DNA of 64,000 nt from Pseudomonadota bacterium (GTDB lineage Bacteria > Pseudomonadota > Gammaproteobacteria > Steroidobacterales > Steroidobacteraceae). The first letter of the stretch is position 1, and every line of letters begins with the position of its first letter. This document shows, in pieces, positions 30,386 through 39,441 of this stretch. Both the position numbers and the translations under genes were made by a program. The stretch covers positions 1-64,000 of the forward strand of contig JAEWBG010000096.1 of NCBI GenBank assembly GCA_023391335.1, written 5' to 3'. Below the pieces are notes generated by a model. That model was given only the letters and a program-made list of their open reading frames with translations, was not told where the DNA came from and made no database searches.

Positions 30386-32218
30386 GTGCGTATGTCGTCG
30401 GTGCTTCAGCGAGCCGCGGCCCAAGCTAATGGCGCGATGCCATTTGCTAGCTTTGCGCAAATCGTACGCATGCTGGTTCCACCAGCACATCGCGTCAGCT
30501 TCTATGACGCGAAAGGTCGCGCGTTATGGATCAATGACGGTGTCGAAGAACCCGATTTCCGCCTCCATTTAGAGATCATCCTGGCACGAGCGATTCGCGT
30601 CTCCAACGACGAATCCGACTCGAGCTCCTACAGCGCCGAAGATCAGGACGAGCCGGTTTTCATCTTTCCGATTCGCGATCGTAAACGAGACGTGTTGGGC
30701 GCGATCGGCTTGGTCTGTCGCAATCTACCGGCGAGCTCGAAATACCGCACCGAGACGGTGGAGAAGTTGCTCGCACCCGTGCTCGAGATCCTGGCTCACA
30801 CTTGGGATCCTCCAGCGTCGTCCGCATTGGCGATCCCTTCGCCGAAATCTGTGCAAGAACCAGCGTCGGCGCCCAAGGTCGATGCAGCGCCATTGCCTGC
30901 GATGCTGCGTCGGGCGCTTGCACTGACCACTCAATCGTTGGACGCCGCCTTCGGCGCGATTATTCTGCCGAACAAGCCATTCACGCTGAGTCATCGCGCG
31001 AGCCCGGATGAGTCGGATTTCGCCATCACTACGGCGATCGACAACGTACGTGCGCAGATCGTCCGTTGGATGTCGGCCAAGAATGACCCGCTGATCGTGA
31101 ACACGGCGGCCCAAAGTCAGGCGCACTTTGGCGGGTACAAATTCTTAGGCGTGCCGTTGCGGGACGCCTCCGGGCAACTCGCTGCGATCGTGATGCTCTA
31201 TCGCGTACGCAAACAGCCGGATTTCTCGGTGAACGACGTTGCCATCGTTGATGAGATCGCGCGCCAATTGCCGCCGAAGGCGCTCACTGAATTATTGGCC
31301 GCGAAGGCACCTCCGCCACCGAAGCCGGTCGCGAATGTCGTCAAAGTCACCGCGCCCGTGCCGACTACGAAAGTGGCGCGACCGCGAGAAGCGGCTCCTG
31401 CTTGCCCGGAGCTCAGCAAAGCCCCGACCGCATCCGCGGTCATGGTTCCTGCCATCACTGCAGGACCGGTTTCGATGGATGTTCGAGTGCGCGAGGCGCT
31501 GCGCAACGGTGCATTCGATTTGTATGTGCAATCGATTGAACCGCTGCGAGACAGCGAACGTCCGGCTCGCTTCGAAGTGCTGTTGCGATTGCCCGATGCC
31601 GATCAGGTTCGTACGCCTCGCTCCTTCATGGGCGCGGCGAGATCCGGGTATCTAATGCCCGACGTCGATCGCTGGGTCGTGAGTGAGCTCTTGAAAAAAT
31701 TAAAGCAGCACGCCTTGAGCGTACGAACTTCGTGTTGGGAATTCTGCGTCAACATCGCCGCACAATCGCTCGCCGCGGATCACTTCAGCGATTTCTTGGT
31801 CGCCGAGGTCTGCAAGAGTGCGATTCCGGCAGGGCTGCTCGTTTTCGAAGTCAACGAGAAGGATGCGACCGATCACGAGAAGGCATTGCACACGCTTGCA
31901 GCGAAATTGCGCGATGTCGGTAGCCGCATTGCGCTCGACAACTGCCGCGCTGGTCTCGGAACGCTGGCATCAGTGCGTAAGTGGCCGGTGAGCTGCGTCA
32001 AGATCGATGGCTCGCTCATTCGCAACATCTCGACGAGCGCACAGTATCAATCTCAGGTGCGAGCACTCGTTGACCTCGCCACCAGCATGGGCGTGGATAC
32101 CGTCGCCGAGTGCGTGGAAAACCAAAGTGTCTGCAGCACACTGCTGGATATCGGCGTGGACTATGCGCAGGGCTTTCATCTCGGCAAGCCTCAGCCGCTG
32201 TCGCAGCTTTTCAAATAG
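30386..32218 (+). CDS. Degenerate EAL-domain protein with GAF-like N-terminus
   Basis: A 610-aa soluble protein. The N-terminal half appears to hold two GAF-like regions (VFIFPIRDRKRDVLGAIGLV near 90-110; FLGVPLRDASGQLAAIVML near 255-273), joined by a Pro/Ala/Lys-rich linker (about 305-360) to a C-terminal EAL domain. The EAL catalytic motifs are altered: EVLLRL for EALLRW, FEVNEKD for EITES, DNCRAGLGTL for DDFGTGYSSL, KIDGSLI for KIDRSFI and ECVEN for EGVE. It is probably a c-di-GMP binder or protein-interaction module rather than an active phosphodiesterase. The start is GTG 30386 after GGGAGG, or the ATG 6 bp later. Confidence 0.85.
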   Translation: MRMSSVLQRAAAQANGAMPFASFAQIVRMLVPPAHRVSFYDAKGRALWINDGVEEPDFRLHLEIILARAIRVSNDESDSSSYSAEDQDEPVFIFPIRDRKRDVLGAIGLVCRNLPASSKYRTETVEKLLAPVLEILAHTWDPPASSALAIPSPKSVQEPASAPKVDAAPLPAMLRRALALTTQSLDAAFGAIILPNKPFTLSHRASPDESDFAITTAIDNVRAQIVRWMSAKNDPLIVNTAAQSQAHFGGYKFLGVPLRDASGQLAAIVMLYRVRKQPDFSVNDVAIVDEIARQLPPKALTELLAAKAPPPPKPVANVVKVTAPVPTTKVARPREAAPACPELSKAPTASAVMVPAITAGPVSMDVRVREALRNGAFDLYVQSIEPLRDSERPARFEVLLRLPDADQVRTPRSFMGAARSGYLMPDVDRWVVSELLKKLKQHALSVRTSCWEFCVNIAAQSLAADHFSDFLVAEVCKSAIPAGLLVFEVNEKDATDHEKALHTLAAKLRDVGSRIALDNCRAGLGTLASVRKWPVSCVKIDGSLIRNISTSAQYQSQVRALVDLATSMGVDTVAECVENQSVCSTLLDIGVDYAQGFHLGKPQPLSQLFK

Positions 32219-32235
32219 ATTTGATCTCCAAGGAG

Positions 32236-32375
32236 GACACGGAGAGCACGGAGACAAACACGCGGAAACGAGCAGGACAGAAAACGATTTCCCGGAGAGC
32301 TCCGACTCGTTCAGAGTCTGATTGCTCCCGCCCCATGAGTTCTTACGCCTCCGTGTGCTCCGTGTTCTCCGTGGA
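32236..32375. repeat. Inverted 9-mer array between EAL and acyl-CoA dehydrogenase genes
   Basis: Left arm (32236-32262): GACACGGAG, AGCACGGAG, ACAAACACG. Right arm (32349-32375): CTCCGTGTG, CTCCGTGTT, CTCCGTGGA. The arms are complementary. The element lies between convergent genes and may act as a bidirectional terminator-like structure. The period is 9 rather than 7. Confidence 0.8.
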
Positions 32376-32389
32376 GCAACTCTTAATCT

Positions 32390-33508
32390 TCATGCAGAAG
32401 CGGCGGTAAACCGTTGCAGATGCGTATCCGTATCGCCCAGCGTGAACTCAATCGCGGTGAGTCGTTTGAAGTAGTGGCTCACGCGCATCTCGTCCGTCAT
32501 GCCCATTCCTCCATGCAGTTGGATGGATTGCTGGGCAATGAATCTTCCTGCTTGTCCAACCAGAACCTTCGCAGCAGAGAGTGCCTTGCGGCGTTCAGTG
32601 CGGTTTGAATCGGTGCAACGGATCGCAGCGAGATAGCTCATCGAGGTTGCCTGTTCGGCATAGATGTACATATCCGCCATGCGATGCTGCAGTACCTGGA
32701 AGCGGCCGATCGCCTGACCGAATTGCTTGCGGTTCTTCAAGTACTCGAGGGTGGATGCGTTGACTGCCTTCATGATCCCCACCGCTTCAGCACAGAGTGC
32801 GCTCAAGGCTACGTCGTAGGCGGCATCGATCGCAGCGAATGCATCTTGGCTCAAGCAGTTCTCCGCACTCACTGCGACATCCGTTAGCTCGATATCTGCT
32901 GCCTCGTGGCCATCCAAGGTGCGATAGGAGGTCACGCGAACGCCGGCGGCGTGCGGATCGATACGAAATACTCCAATGGAGTTCGTGTCGTTCACATCGC
33001 CGGCAAGCCGTGCGCTCACGATGAGGTCGTGCGCTCGGTTTGCAAAACCCACGACGCTCTTGTGTCCATTAACGACAAAGCCGCTACGGGCAGCTGTTGC
33101 TGTCGCTGCAACGCTTGAGAGTGTCCCGCGCGATTGAGGTTCTTCGTGGGCGAGAATCGCGATGCGTTCGCCGGTCGCGATTGCAGGCAGGAGCTCTGTC
33201 GCAGTCCCACCCATCTGAGCAATAAGAGCGGGCGTGAGCACGGCGGCTTCGATAAATGGCTCGAGCACCAGTCCCTCACCAAAGGCATTCATCACGAGCA
33301 TCGTGTCCACGGCAGTACCGCCTAATCCGCCGTGTTCTTCAGGGACGTTGATTGCAGTGAGCCCGAGGCCAGCCAACTCGGCCCAAACATTCGACGCGCG
33401 ATGCGCCTGGAGTAAGTCGCGCCGAGTTTCGAACGTGTATTGCTCGCGCACGAAACGCTGCACTGTTTCTGCAAGGAGCAATTGTTCGTCGCTGAATGAA
33501 AAGTCCAT
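32390..33508 (-). CDS. Acyl-CoA dehydrogenase, small-subunit (PimD-like)
   Basis: A 372-aa flavoenzyme subunit. It has the three ACAD domains (N-terminal helices MDFSFSDEQLLLAETVQRFV, middle beta domain with VVNGHKSVV and DGHEAADIELTDV, C-terminal helices with RKQFGQAIGRFQVLQHRMADM). At the place of the catalytic Glu of medium-chain enzymes it reads FTLGDTDTHLQRF, without Glu. It lies 2 bp downstream of a second ACAD gene. Such pairs (PimC/PimD, ChsE4/ChsE5) form alpha2-beta2 enzymes that act on bulky or dicarboxylic acyl-CoAs, including steroid and pimeloyl intermediates. The substrate here is not known. Confidence 0.85.
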   Translation of the reverse strand: MDFSFSDEQLLLAETVQRFVREQYTFETRRDLLQAHRASNVWAELAGLGLTAINVPEEHGGLGGTAVDTMLVMNAFGEGLVLEPFIEAAVLTPALIAQMGGTATELLPAIATGERIAILAHEEPQSRGTLSSVAATATAARSGFVVNGHKSVVGFANRAHDLIVSARLAGDVNDTNSIGVFRIDPHAAGVRVTSYRTLDGHEAADIELTDVAVSAENCLSQDAFAAIDAAYDVALSALCAEAVGIMKAVNASTLEYLKNRKQFGQAIGRFQVLQHRMADMYIYAEQATSMSYLAAIRCTDSNRTERRKALSAAKVLVGQAGRFIAQQSIQLHGGMGMTDEMRVSHYFKRLTAIEFTLGDTDTHLQRFTAASA

Positions 33509-33510
33509 GG

Positions 33511-34722
33511 TTAGAGTCCCAACAGCATCTGGGCAATGATGTTGCGCTGAATCTCGTTCGAGCCGCCGTAAATCGATACTTTGCGCATGTTGCAGTACGT
33601 CGCGGCCAAGGCGGGTGAGTACTCCGGCCCGACGACATGGGCGAAGTCAGCTTCCTCCGTTGTCAGGCGGGTGTAGGGCAGGGCGTAACTGCCTACCGCA
33701 AACATCATCAACTCGCTCAAGGCTTGCTGGATCTCGGTACCTTTGATTTTCAGGACCGACGCTTCGGGGCCGGGTGCTTTGCGTTGCGTCTCCGCGGAGA
33801 GCGCTCGAAGCTGGGTGATCTCGAGCGCCATCAGATCGATCTCCACTTGCGCCACCCGAGCAGCGAAGTACGCATCATCGATCAGCGGTCGCCCATTCTT
33901 CATCTCGCGATGCGCAACGTCTTTCAGCCTCTGCAGCTCTCGCTTGGAAATGCCGACGGTCGCGATACTGGTGCGCTCGTGACCGAGCAGAAACTTGGCA
34001 TAGGTCCAGCCTTTGTTTTCTTCCCCGACCAAATTTTCGATGGGCACCCTGACGTTTTCGAACCAGACCTCATTCACTTCGTGCCCGCCATCCAAGGTGA
34101 TGATTGGACGGACGCTGATGCCGGGCGTCTTCATATCTATGAGTAGAAACGAAATCCCCTGCTGCGGCTTCGAAGCCGCGGGGTCGGTGCGAACCAAGCA
34201 GAAGATCCAGTTGGCGTGTTGGCCTAACGTGTTCCACGTCTTTTGCCCGTTGACGATGTAGTGTTCGCCTTTGGCATCGGTGCGACGCTCGGCGCGTGTC
34301 TTAAGCGAGGCGAGATCGGAGCCGGCGCCCGGCTCGGAATAACCTTGGCACCACCAATCCTCGGCCGAAAGAATCCGCGGCAGAAAACGGCTCTGCTGCT
34401 CAGGTGTGCCGAACGCCATGATGACGGGTCCCACCATCTTCAGTCCGAACGGCAGGATTCGAGGTGTGCCGGCTGCGGCGCACTCTTCATCGAAGATATG
34501 CTGTTCGACGGGACTCCAGCCGGTGCCGCCGAACTGCTTGGGCCACGATGGCCCACCCCAACCTCGCAAATGCAGGATGCGCTGCCACCGCGTGAAGTCA
34601 TCGGACTTGACTGGGCCGCCGTTGAGGACGCGATTGCTAATGTCTTCTGGAAGCTGAGTCCGCAAGAACTCGCGGACCTCAGCACGAAAGGCCTGCTCAG
34701 CGGCAGTGAAGTTGAGGTCCAT
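33511..34722 (-). CDS. Acyl-CoA dehydrogenase, large-subunit (PimC-like)
   Basis: A 403-aa partner of the preceding ACAD. Signatures: GWGGPSWPKQFGGTGWSPVEQ near the N-terminus, the FAD/substrate loop WWCQGYSEPGAGSDLASLKTRA, WNTLGQHANWIF and the C-terminal IYGGSNEIQRNIIAQMLLGL (cited in pieces). The medium-chain catalytic position reads YGGS rather than YEGT. A Glu in LGHERTS (about residue 246) sits where heteromeric steroid ACADs carry their base, so it is the likely catalytic residue; that is an inference. It is divergent from an IclR-type regulator. Confidence 0.87.
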   Translation of the reverse strand: MDLNFTAAEQAFRAEVREFLRTQLPEDISNRVLNGGPVKSDDFTRWQRILHLRGWGGPSWPKQFGGTGWSPVEQHIFDEECAAAGTPRILPFGLKMVGPVIMAFGTPEQQSRFLPRILSAEDWWCQGYSEPGAGSDLASLKTRAERRTDAKGEHYIVNGQKTWNTLGQHANWIFCLVRTDPAASKPQQGISFLLIDMKTPGISVRPIITLDGGHEVNEVWFENVRVPIENLVGEENKGWTYAKFLLGHERTSIATVGISKRELQRLKDVAHREMKNGRPLIDDAYFAARVAQVEIDLMALEITQLRALSAETQRKAPGPEASVLKIKGTEIQQALSELMMFAVGSYALPYTRLTTEEADFAHVVGPEYSPALAATYCNMRKVSIYGGSNEIQRNIIAQMLLGL

Positions 34723-34881
34723 ATGCGCTTGCCGACAACGCGGCTCACAAGGAATGTGTGGATCGGTTCCAGGATGGTAGGCAGGGAGCGGATCGGCGGC
34801 AACTCACGCCGCGAATCGCATTCCCGCCCTGGCGGATGGTTCGCTTGGCGGGGTTGTGTTAGCTTGCCGCGCGGCTGGGCG

Positions 34882-34893
34882 GTTGATATCGAC
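34882..34893. promoter_or_regulatory. Near-palindrome in the acyl-CoA dehydrogenase/iclR divergent region
   Basis: GTTGATATCGAC is a 12-bp near-perfect dyad in the 195-bp space between the two divergent transcripts, 25 bp before the regulator start. IclR proteins usually bind palindromes in such shared promoters. Candidate only. Confidence 0.35.
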
Positions 34894-34917
34894 ATCGCCT
34901 GCTGACACCGAACAATC

Positions 34918-35736
34918 ATGACGCAAGACAACACTTCAGACGCGGTCATACCGCGCGTGCGAGCTCGCCACGATCGTCATTTCGTCACCGCGCTGGCGCG
35001 AGGGCTGGATGTGCTCTCGTGCTTTCGCAGCGGCAGCGGCCTGCTCGGCAACCAAGAGATTGCCGATCGCTGTCGCTTGCCGAAGTCCACGGTTTCGCGG
35101 CTCACGTATACGCTGACCAAGCTTGGCTATCTGCACTACGACAAAGAGTCGGGCAAATATCGATTGGGTCCGGCGACGCTCGCGCTCGGTAGCGCTGTCA
35201 TGGGACGTTTCGACATTCGCGACGTTGCGCGTCCGCTGATGCAGGAGCTGGCCGACTCAGCGGGAACCTCAGTGGCGTTGGGTGCACGTCAAGGATTGAA
35301 CATGGCGTTAGTGGAGGTGTGCAAAGGCAAGACAGTGCTGTCGTTGAACATGGAGGTCGGAATGCGATTGTCACTGGCGACCTCGGCAATCGGCCGTTGC
35401 TATCTCGCGATTTGTAGCGAAGCAGAAAGGCTCGAGCTTTTCGAAGAAATCCAAAGGAGCGATCGCAAAGCGTGGCCCGCACTGCACGAAGGCATCGAGA
35501 AGTCGCTCGCCGAGTACCGTCAATACGGAGTCTGCAGCTCGTTTGGAGAATGGCAGCCCGATGTAAACGGAATTGCAGTGGGATTTCGACCGGGCAGCGG
35601 TATGCCGCCGATGGCGATCAACTGCGGCGCCCCCGCGTTCAAGCTTTCATCGCAGCACTTGATGACCGACGTGCGCCCGCGCCTGCTGGCGCTCGCCAAA
35701 AAACTAGAAGAAGCGATGGGCGTCGCACGTAGCTGA
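34918..35736 (+). CDS. IclR-family transcriptional regulator
   Basis: A 272-aa protein. An N-terminal winged HTH (FVTALARGLDVLSCF ... LGNQEIADRCRLPKSTVSRLTYTL, residues about 22-70) and a C-terminal IclR effector domain (ARPLMQELADSAGTSVALGAR ... LATSAIGRCYLA ... GIEKSLAEYRQYGVCSSFGEW) are present. Divergent orientation and a shared intergenic region suggest that it controls the acyl-CoA dehydrogenase pair, with an aromatic, steroid or fatty acid-derived ligand typical of the family. A stem-loop follows. Confidence 0.92.
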   Translation: MTQDNTSDAVIPRVRARHDRHFVTALARGLDVLSCFRSGSGLLGNQEIADRCRLPKSTVSRLTYTLTKLGYLHYDKESGKYRLGPATLALGSAVMGRFDIRDVARPLMQELADSAGTSVALGARQGLNMALVEVCKGKTVLSLNMEVGMRLSLATSAIGRCYLAICSEAERLELFEEIQRSDRKAWPALHEGIEKSLAEYRQYGVCSSFGEWQPDVNGIAVGFRPGSGMPPMAINCGAPAFKLSSQHLMTDVRPRLLALAKKLEEAMGVARS

Positions 35737-35746
35737 CGATTTTCGG

Positions 35747-35770
35747 CGCAGACAATCCTCTCTGTCTGCG
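35747..35770 (+). terminator. Stem-loop after the IclR gene
   Basis: CGCAGACA (35747-35754), 8-nt loop, TGTCTGCG (35763-35770), just after the stop. No T-run follows, so it is either a weak terminator or a 3'-end stabiliser. Confidence 0.5.
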
Positions 35771-35884
35771 TCGCGCAACGCTCGAAAAAACCAGCTCGCG
35801 CGCGCTACGCAGAGCCGGAACTTTTCTTGCGCAGGGACAGTTAGGGTGCAGTCTTGTTAAATATCCCTGACATCCAAAAAATTC

Positions 35885-37372
35885 ATGCGCGAATCAGCTC
35901 AAGCGAAGATCATGCGCGCATCGCTTGCTTCCACCGCATCAGCGCCCAACGTTTCACGAGCTGGGCGGTCTGCGTCTGCTCGCGTACAGCGCGGAACGGC
36001 TGAACCGCCGGCCGTCGCGCTACTGAAGCGCGTCTTCAATCCTTCCGTCATCGTCATCACACTGCTGTGGTGCGCCGTTGGCTACGGGCAACAACTCAGC
36101 GCGTCATACCTGGCATTAGCTGTTCTCACGTTCTTGATTTCGAGCCAACTCGTTAGCGAGCCCGTGCTCGACAATTCAGTGCATCGCGATTTGTCAGCGA
36201 TCGTCCGACACCGGATCTTTGGTGAGTGGCTGATCGTGTCTGCCGTGCTTCTGTTCTTGGCGTTTGCATTCAAGACCACAGAAATTTTTTCACGCAGGGT
36301 AATTCTTACTTGGTTCGCGGTGACGCCATTCGTGGTGGTCTCTGCGCAATTGGGATTGCGAAAGCTCGCTGCGTTTTACGCTTTGCGTGGCGGCATCGTT
36401 CAGAGTCACATCATCATCGGCGCAAACGAATGCGGCGTGAGATTGGCGCAGCGCGTGAAGGCGAACCCGCACTTGGGTACGTTCAAAGGCTTCTTCGATG
36501 ATCGCCAGGATGACCGCTCGGGCAGCGTGCCGACTGAACAGCTGCTTGGCCGCATGGAGGATGTGCTGGACTACGTGCGGCTCAACTCGGTCAGCAACGT
36601 ATATATATGTCTGCCGATCCGAGCAGAGGATCGTGTCATGAAGTTGATGCGCGAACTGCGCGATACGACTGCTTCGGTCTACTTTGTACCAGACGTGTTC
36701 GTATTCGACTTGATCCGAGCTCAGCTTGCCGACGTCGACGGCGTCCCGGTGCTTGCCGTGTGCGAGACGCCGTTCAGCGGCATGAACGGCGTGGCGAAGC
36801 GCTTCAGCGATATCTTGTTCGCGTCAGTGTTGATCCTGATGCTCTGGCCAGTGATGTTGGCGATTGCGATTGGCGTCAAGTTGAGCTCACCCGGTCCGGT
36901 GATCTTCAAGCAGCGTCGCTATGGGTTGTACGGCGAGCGCATCCGCGTCTACAAATTTCGCACGATGACAGTTTGCGAGGATCGCGACCAGGTTACACAG
37001 GCGCGGCGCAACGACCCGCGCGTGACGAAATTCGGTGCGTTTTTGCGCCGCACCTCACTCGATGAACTGCCGCAGCTATTCAACGTGTTGTTCGGATCGA
37101 TGAGTTTGGTGGGACCGCGCCCTCATGCGGTCGCGCATAACGAGGAATATCGCAAGCTCATTGACGGCTACATGCTGCGTCATAAAGTGCGTCCCGGAAT
37201 TACTGGGTGGGCACAGGTCAACGGTTTTCGCGGTGAGACCGAAACCCTGGAGAAGATGAAGCGTCGCGTCGAATACGATCTGCACTATTTGCGCAATTGG
37301 TCGCTGGCGCTCGACATTACGATCTTGCTGCGCACGGCACGATTAGTTGTACGCGACGGGAACGCGTACTGA
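35885..37372 (+). CDS. Undecaprenyl-phosphate sugar phosphotransferase
   Basis: A 495-aa membrane protein that starts a polysaccharide repeat unit by moving a sugar-1-phosphate to undecaprenyl phosphate. The N-terminal half has several membrane helices (about 60-170) and a CoA-binding-like Rossmann segment (HIIIGANECGVRLAQRVKANP). The C-terminal bacterial sugar transferase domain (about 295-495) has KRFSDILFASVLI, the KQRRYGLYGERIRVYKFRTM block, RRTSLDELPQLFNVLFGSMSLVGPRPH and PGITGWAQVNG. These fit the WcaJ/PssY type. The sugar is not determined. The next gene carries an acetyltransferase and probably serves the same polymer. Confidence 0.92.
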   Translation: MRESAQAKIMRASLASTASAPNVSRAGRSASARVQRGTAEPPAVALLKRVFNPSVIVITLLWCAVGYGQQLSASYLALAVLTFLISSQLVSEPVLDNSVHRDLSAIVRHRIFGEWLIVSAVLLFLAFAFKTTEIFSRRVILTWFAVTPFVVVSAQLGLRKLAAFYALRGGIVQSHIIIGANECGVRLAQRVKANPHLGTFKGFFDDRQDDRSGSVPTEQLLGRMEDVLDYVRLNSVSNVYICLPIRAEDRVMKLMRELRDTTASVYFVPDVFVFDLIRAQLADVDGVPVLAVCETPFSGMNGVAKRFSDILFASVLILMLWPVMLAIAIGVKLSSPGPVIFKQRRYGLYGERIRVYKFRTMTVCEDRDQVTQARRNDPRVTKFGAFLRRTSLDELPQLFNVLFGSMSLVGPRPHAVAHNEEYRKLIDGYMLRHKVRPGITGWAQVNGFRGETETLEKMKRRVEYDLHYLRNWSLALDITILLRTARLVVRDGNAY

Positions 37373-37425
37373 GCTGATGCGTCTTGCTGTATGGCTGCGA
37401 AAGCCAGGCAACAGCGGGACGCGGG

Positions 37426-39279
37426 ATGGACAACGAAACGATAGAATCAATGCGCGCACCCTCATTGGCGAACTCTCCAAGCGGCACGCACGTCGTCGCA
37501 GTCGACCTCTGCAAACTTCTTAGCGATCACGAGATTCCGCATGCGCTATTGGGCGAGGCGCGTCGTCTGGATTGCTCGGCGTCGCGAATGACGGTTGTCG
37601 TTGCACGCACCGCACTCGAGCGCGTTCCCTCGCTAATCCACCAACTCAGTGCACGCTGTGGTGTGCGTCTGGTTCAGTGCGTCCGGCGAGATCTGCAGAG
37701 TTGGTGCTGCACGTTGGCGGGTTGGCAGGGCGACGAAGCGCCGAGCTTTTTGACGATCGAAGTCTTTGCCGACTTCGTCCGCAGTGGAGTGAGGATCTTC
37801 ACGGCGGAGTCGCTATTAGCAGACCGCTCCTTAGCCGCGGGCAACGCCGAAGTTGCAAGTTGCTCGGTCAGTTCATCCGCACAGGAATTCATCTATTGCG
37901 TTACCGATGCGATCCTGCAAGGGGAGATCAGCGAGTCCTGCGCTCGACACTTGAGCACGTTGTGGTCTGAAGATCACGTCGGTGCCGAAGCGCAGCTGCG
38001 CCGTTTTTGGGATGTCCAACGCGAAGGTGGCATCGTGGTTCGCGCTGCGCATGCCGGTCAATGGCAGCCAGTTCGCGACGCGATGGATCAGCTCAAATCG
38101 AAACTATTGGCCAGCTGCGGTTGGCAACCTTTGAATTGGCTGCGAGAACAAGGACGGCGCGTTCACGAGTGGCTGCGCCCAACGGGATTGCTCGTCGCCT
38201 GTTTGGGTCCGGACGGAAGCGGGATTCGCGATGTGATCGGCAAACTCGCCGCAGCGCCGATGCGGCCCTTCAGTCGCGTGTTACAAATGGAACTGCGTCC
38301 ACGCCTGATTCGCGGGCTCAGTCCACCCCAGCCGGCGGAGCGAGTGCGTCGGCAGACGCCGCGCGGACGTTTCGCTGCGGCATTGAAGGTGTTGATGTTC
38401 GCAGTCGATTACTGGCTCGGATACTGGTTCATGTTGCGGCCACGCATGGTCCGATCGACGTTGGTGATTTCGAATCGCTACTACGACGATATCTTCGCTG
38501 ACCCAGGCCGCTATCGATTGGTACGTCCGCGTGCGTTTGCTCGGGCGTTACTGCCGTGGATCCCGCGGCCGCATCTGTGGTTGATCTTCGATGCGCCCAG
38601 TGAGGTGCTGCATCAGCGCAATCACGATATGACTCCTGATGAGTCCGCGCGGCAGCGTCAAGAGTATCGGCGTGTTCTGAAAGGGTTTCAGCATGTGGTC
38701 GTCTTGGATGCGCGAGACTCAACCGAAGAGATTGGCGTTCACGCTCAACAAGCGGTGCTCGCTCATTTGGCGCGCCGGACGGCCATTCGCCTGAAGTTGC
38801 CGCTGCAGGATGCAGAAAATCCGCTCTCGACTCGCGTCCTGCTGTTTTTCTGCCGGCGCAACGTGCCCTTGCTGAGTCGGTTGGTGCGCATCGTGTACAA
38901 CAGCGACATCTATTGCCGGCTGCCGACGGACGTGAACATGCCGCACCCGTACGGTGTAGTGATTCATTCGCAAGCGGTGATCGGCAATCGCGTGACCATC
39001 ATGCAGCAGGTCACGGTGGGAGACGTGGAGCAGGGGGACAGCGTGGCGCCGGTGATCGGCGATGACGTCTACATCGGCGCGGGGGCACGCGTGCTCGGAG
39101 ATGTTCGAGTCGGCGATGGAGCGACGGTCGGTGCCAATGCCGTTGTCACCCGGGATATCCCTCCGGGCGCGACGGTCGTGGGCGTCAACCGGATTCTTCC
39201 GACATCCATGCGTTTGGCCAGCGACACTCAGCGCGACAGCGCCGTGACGCCCTTCCCGGTGAGCGCCCAACGACATTAG
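37426..39279 (+). CDS. Three-part protein: unknown N-domain, kinase-like domain, LbH acetyltransferase
   Basis: About 617 aa from ATG 37426 (a TTG at 37384 is also open). Residues 1-240 hold an unfamiliar alpha/beta domain that may be nucleotidyltransferase-like. The middle (about 245-465) resembles a thymidylate-kinase-type P-loop domain: LLVACLGPDGSGIRDVIGKL keeps GPDGSG but has I-R-D in place of K-S-T, so ATP use is doubtful. It continues with WLIFDAPSEVLHQR. The C-terminus (about 490-600) is a serine-acetyltransferase-like left-handed beta helix (NMPHPYGVVIHSQAVIGNRVTI ... GDDVYIGAGARVLGDVRVGDGATVGANAVV, cited in pieces). Its position behind the sugar phosphotransferase points to polysaccharide modification. 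Confidence 0.75.
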   Translation: MDNETIESMRAPSLANSPSGTHVVAVDLCKLLSDHEIPHALLGEARRLDCSASRMTVVVARTALERVPSLIHQLSARCGVRLVQCVRRDLQSWCCTLAGWQGDEAPSFLTIEVFADFVRSGVRIFTAESLLADRSLAAGNAEVASCSVSSSAQEFIYCVTDAILQGEISESCARHLSTLWSEDHVGAEAQLRRFWDVQREGGIVVRAAHAGQWQPVRDAMDQLKSKLLASCGWQPLNWLREQGRRVHEWLRPTGLLVACLGPDGSGIRDVIGKLAAAPMRPFSRVLQMELRPRLIRGLSPPQPAERVRRQTPRGRFAAALKVLMFAVDYWLGYWFMLRPRMVRSTLVISNRYYDDIFADPGRYRLVRPRAFARALLPWIPRPHLWLIFDAPSEVLHQRNHDMTPDESARQRQEYRRVLKGFQHVVVLDARDSTEEIGVHAQQAVLAHLARRTAIRLKLPLQDAENPLSTRVLLFFCRRNVPLLSRLVRIVYNSDIYCRLPTDVNMPHPYGVVIHSQAVIGNRVTIMQQVTVGDVEQGDSVAPVIGDDVYIGAGARVLGDVRVGDGATVGANAVVTRDIPPGATVVGVNRILPTSMRLASDTQRDSAVTPFPVSAQRH

Positions 39280-39441
39280 CCGGTTGCTGAGAGTGGTTCT
39301 TGCACCAATACGGTGAACACCCTCTCCAATTTTGACTAGTCACACGTTTCTCAATCGGCGCCGTCTTCGGCTACACTACGCGGCCTTCAATTTCCGTCCC
39401 GAAGACACCTTCTCTCGTCCGAACAGGAACTTACGAGCGCA

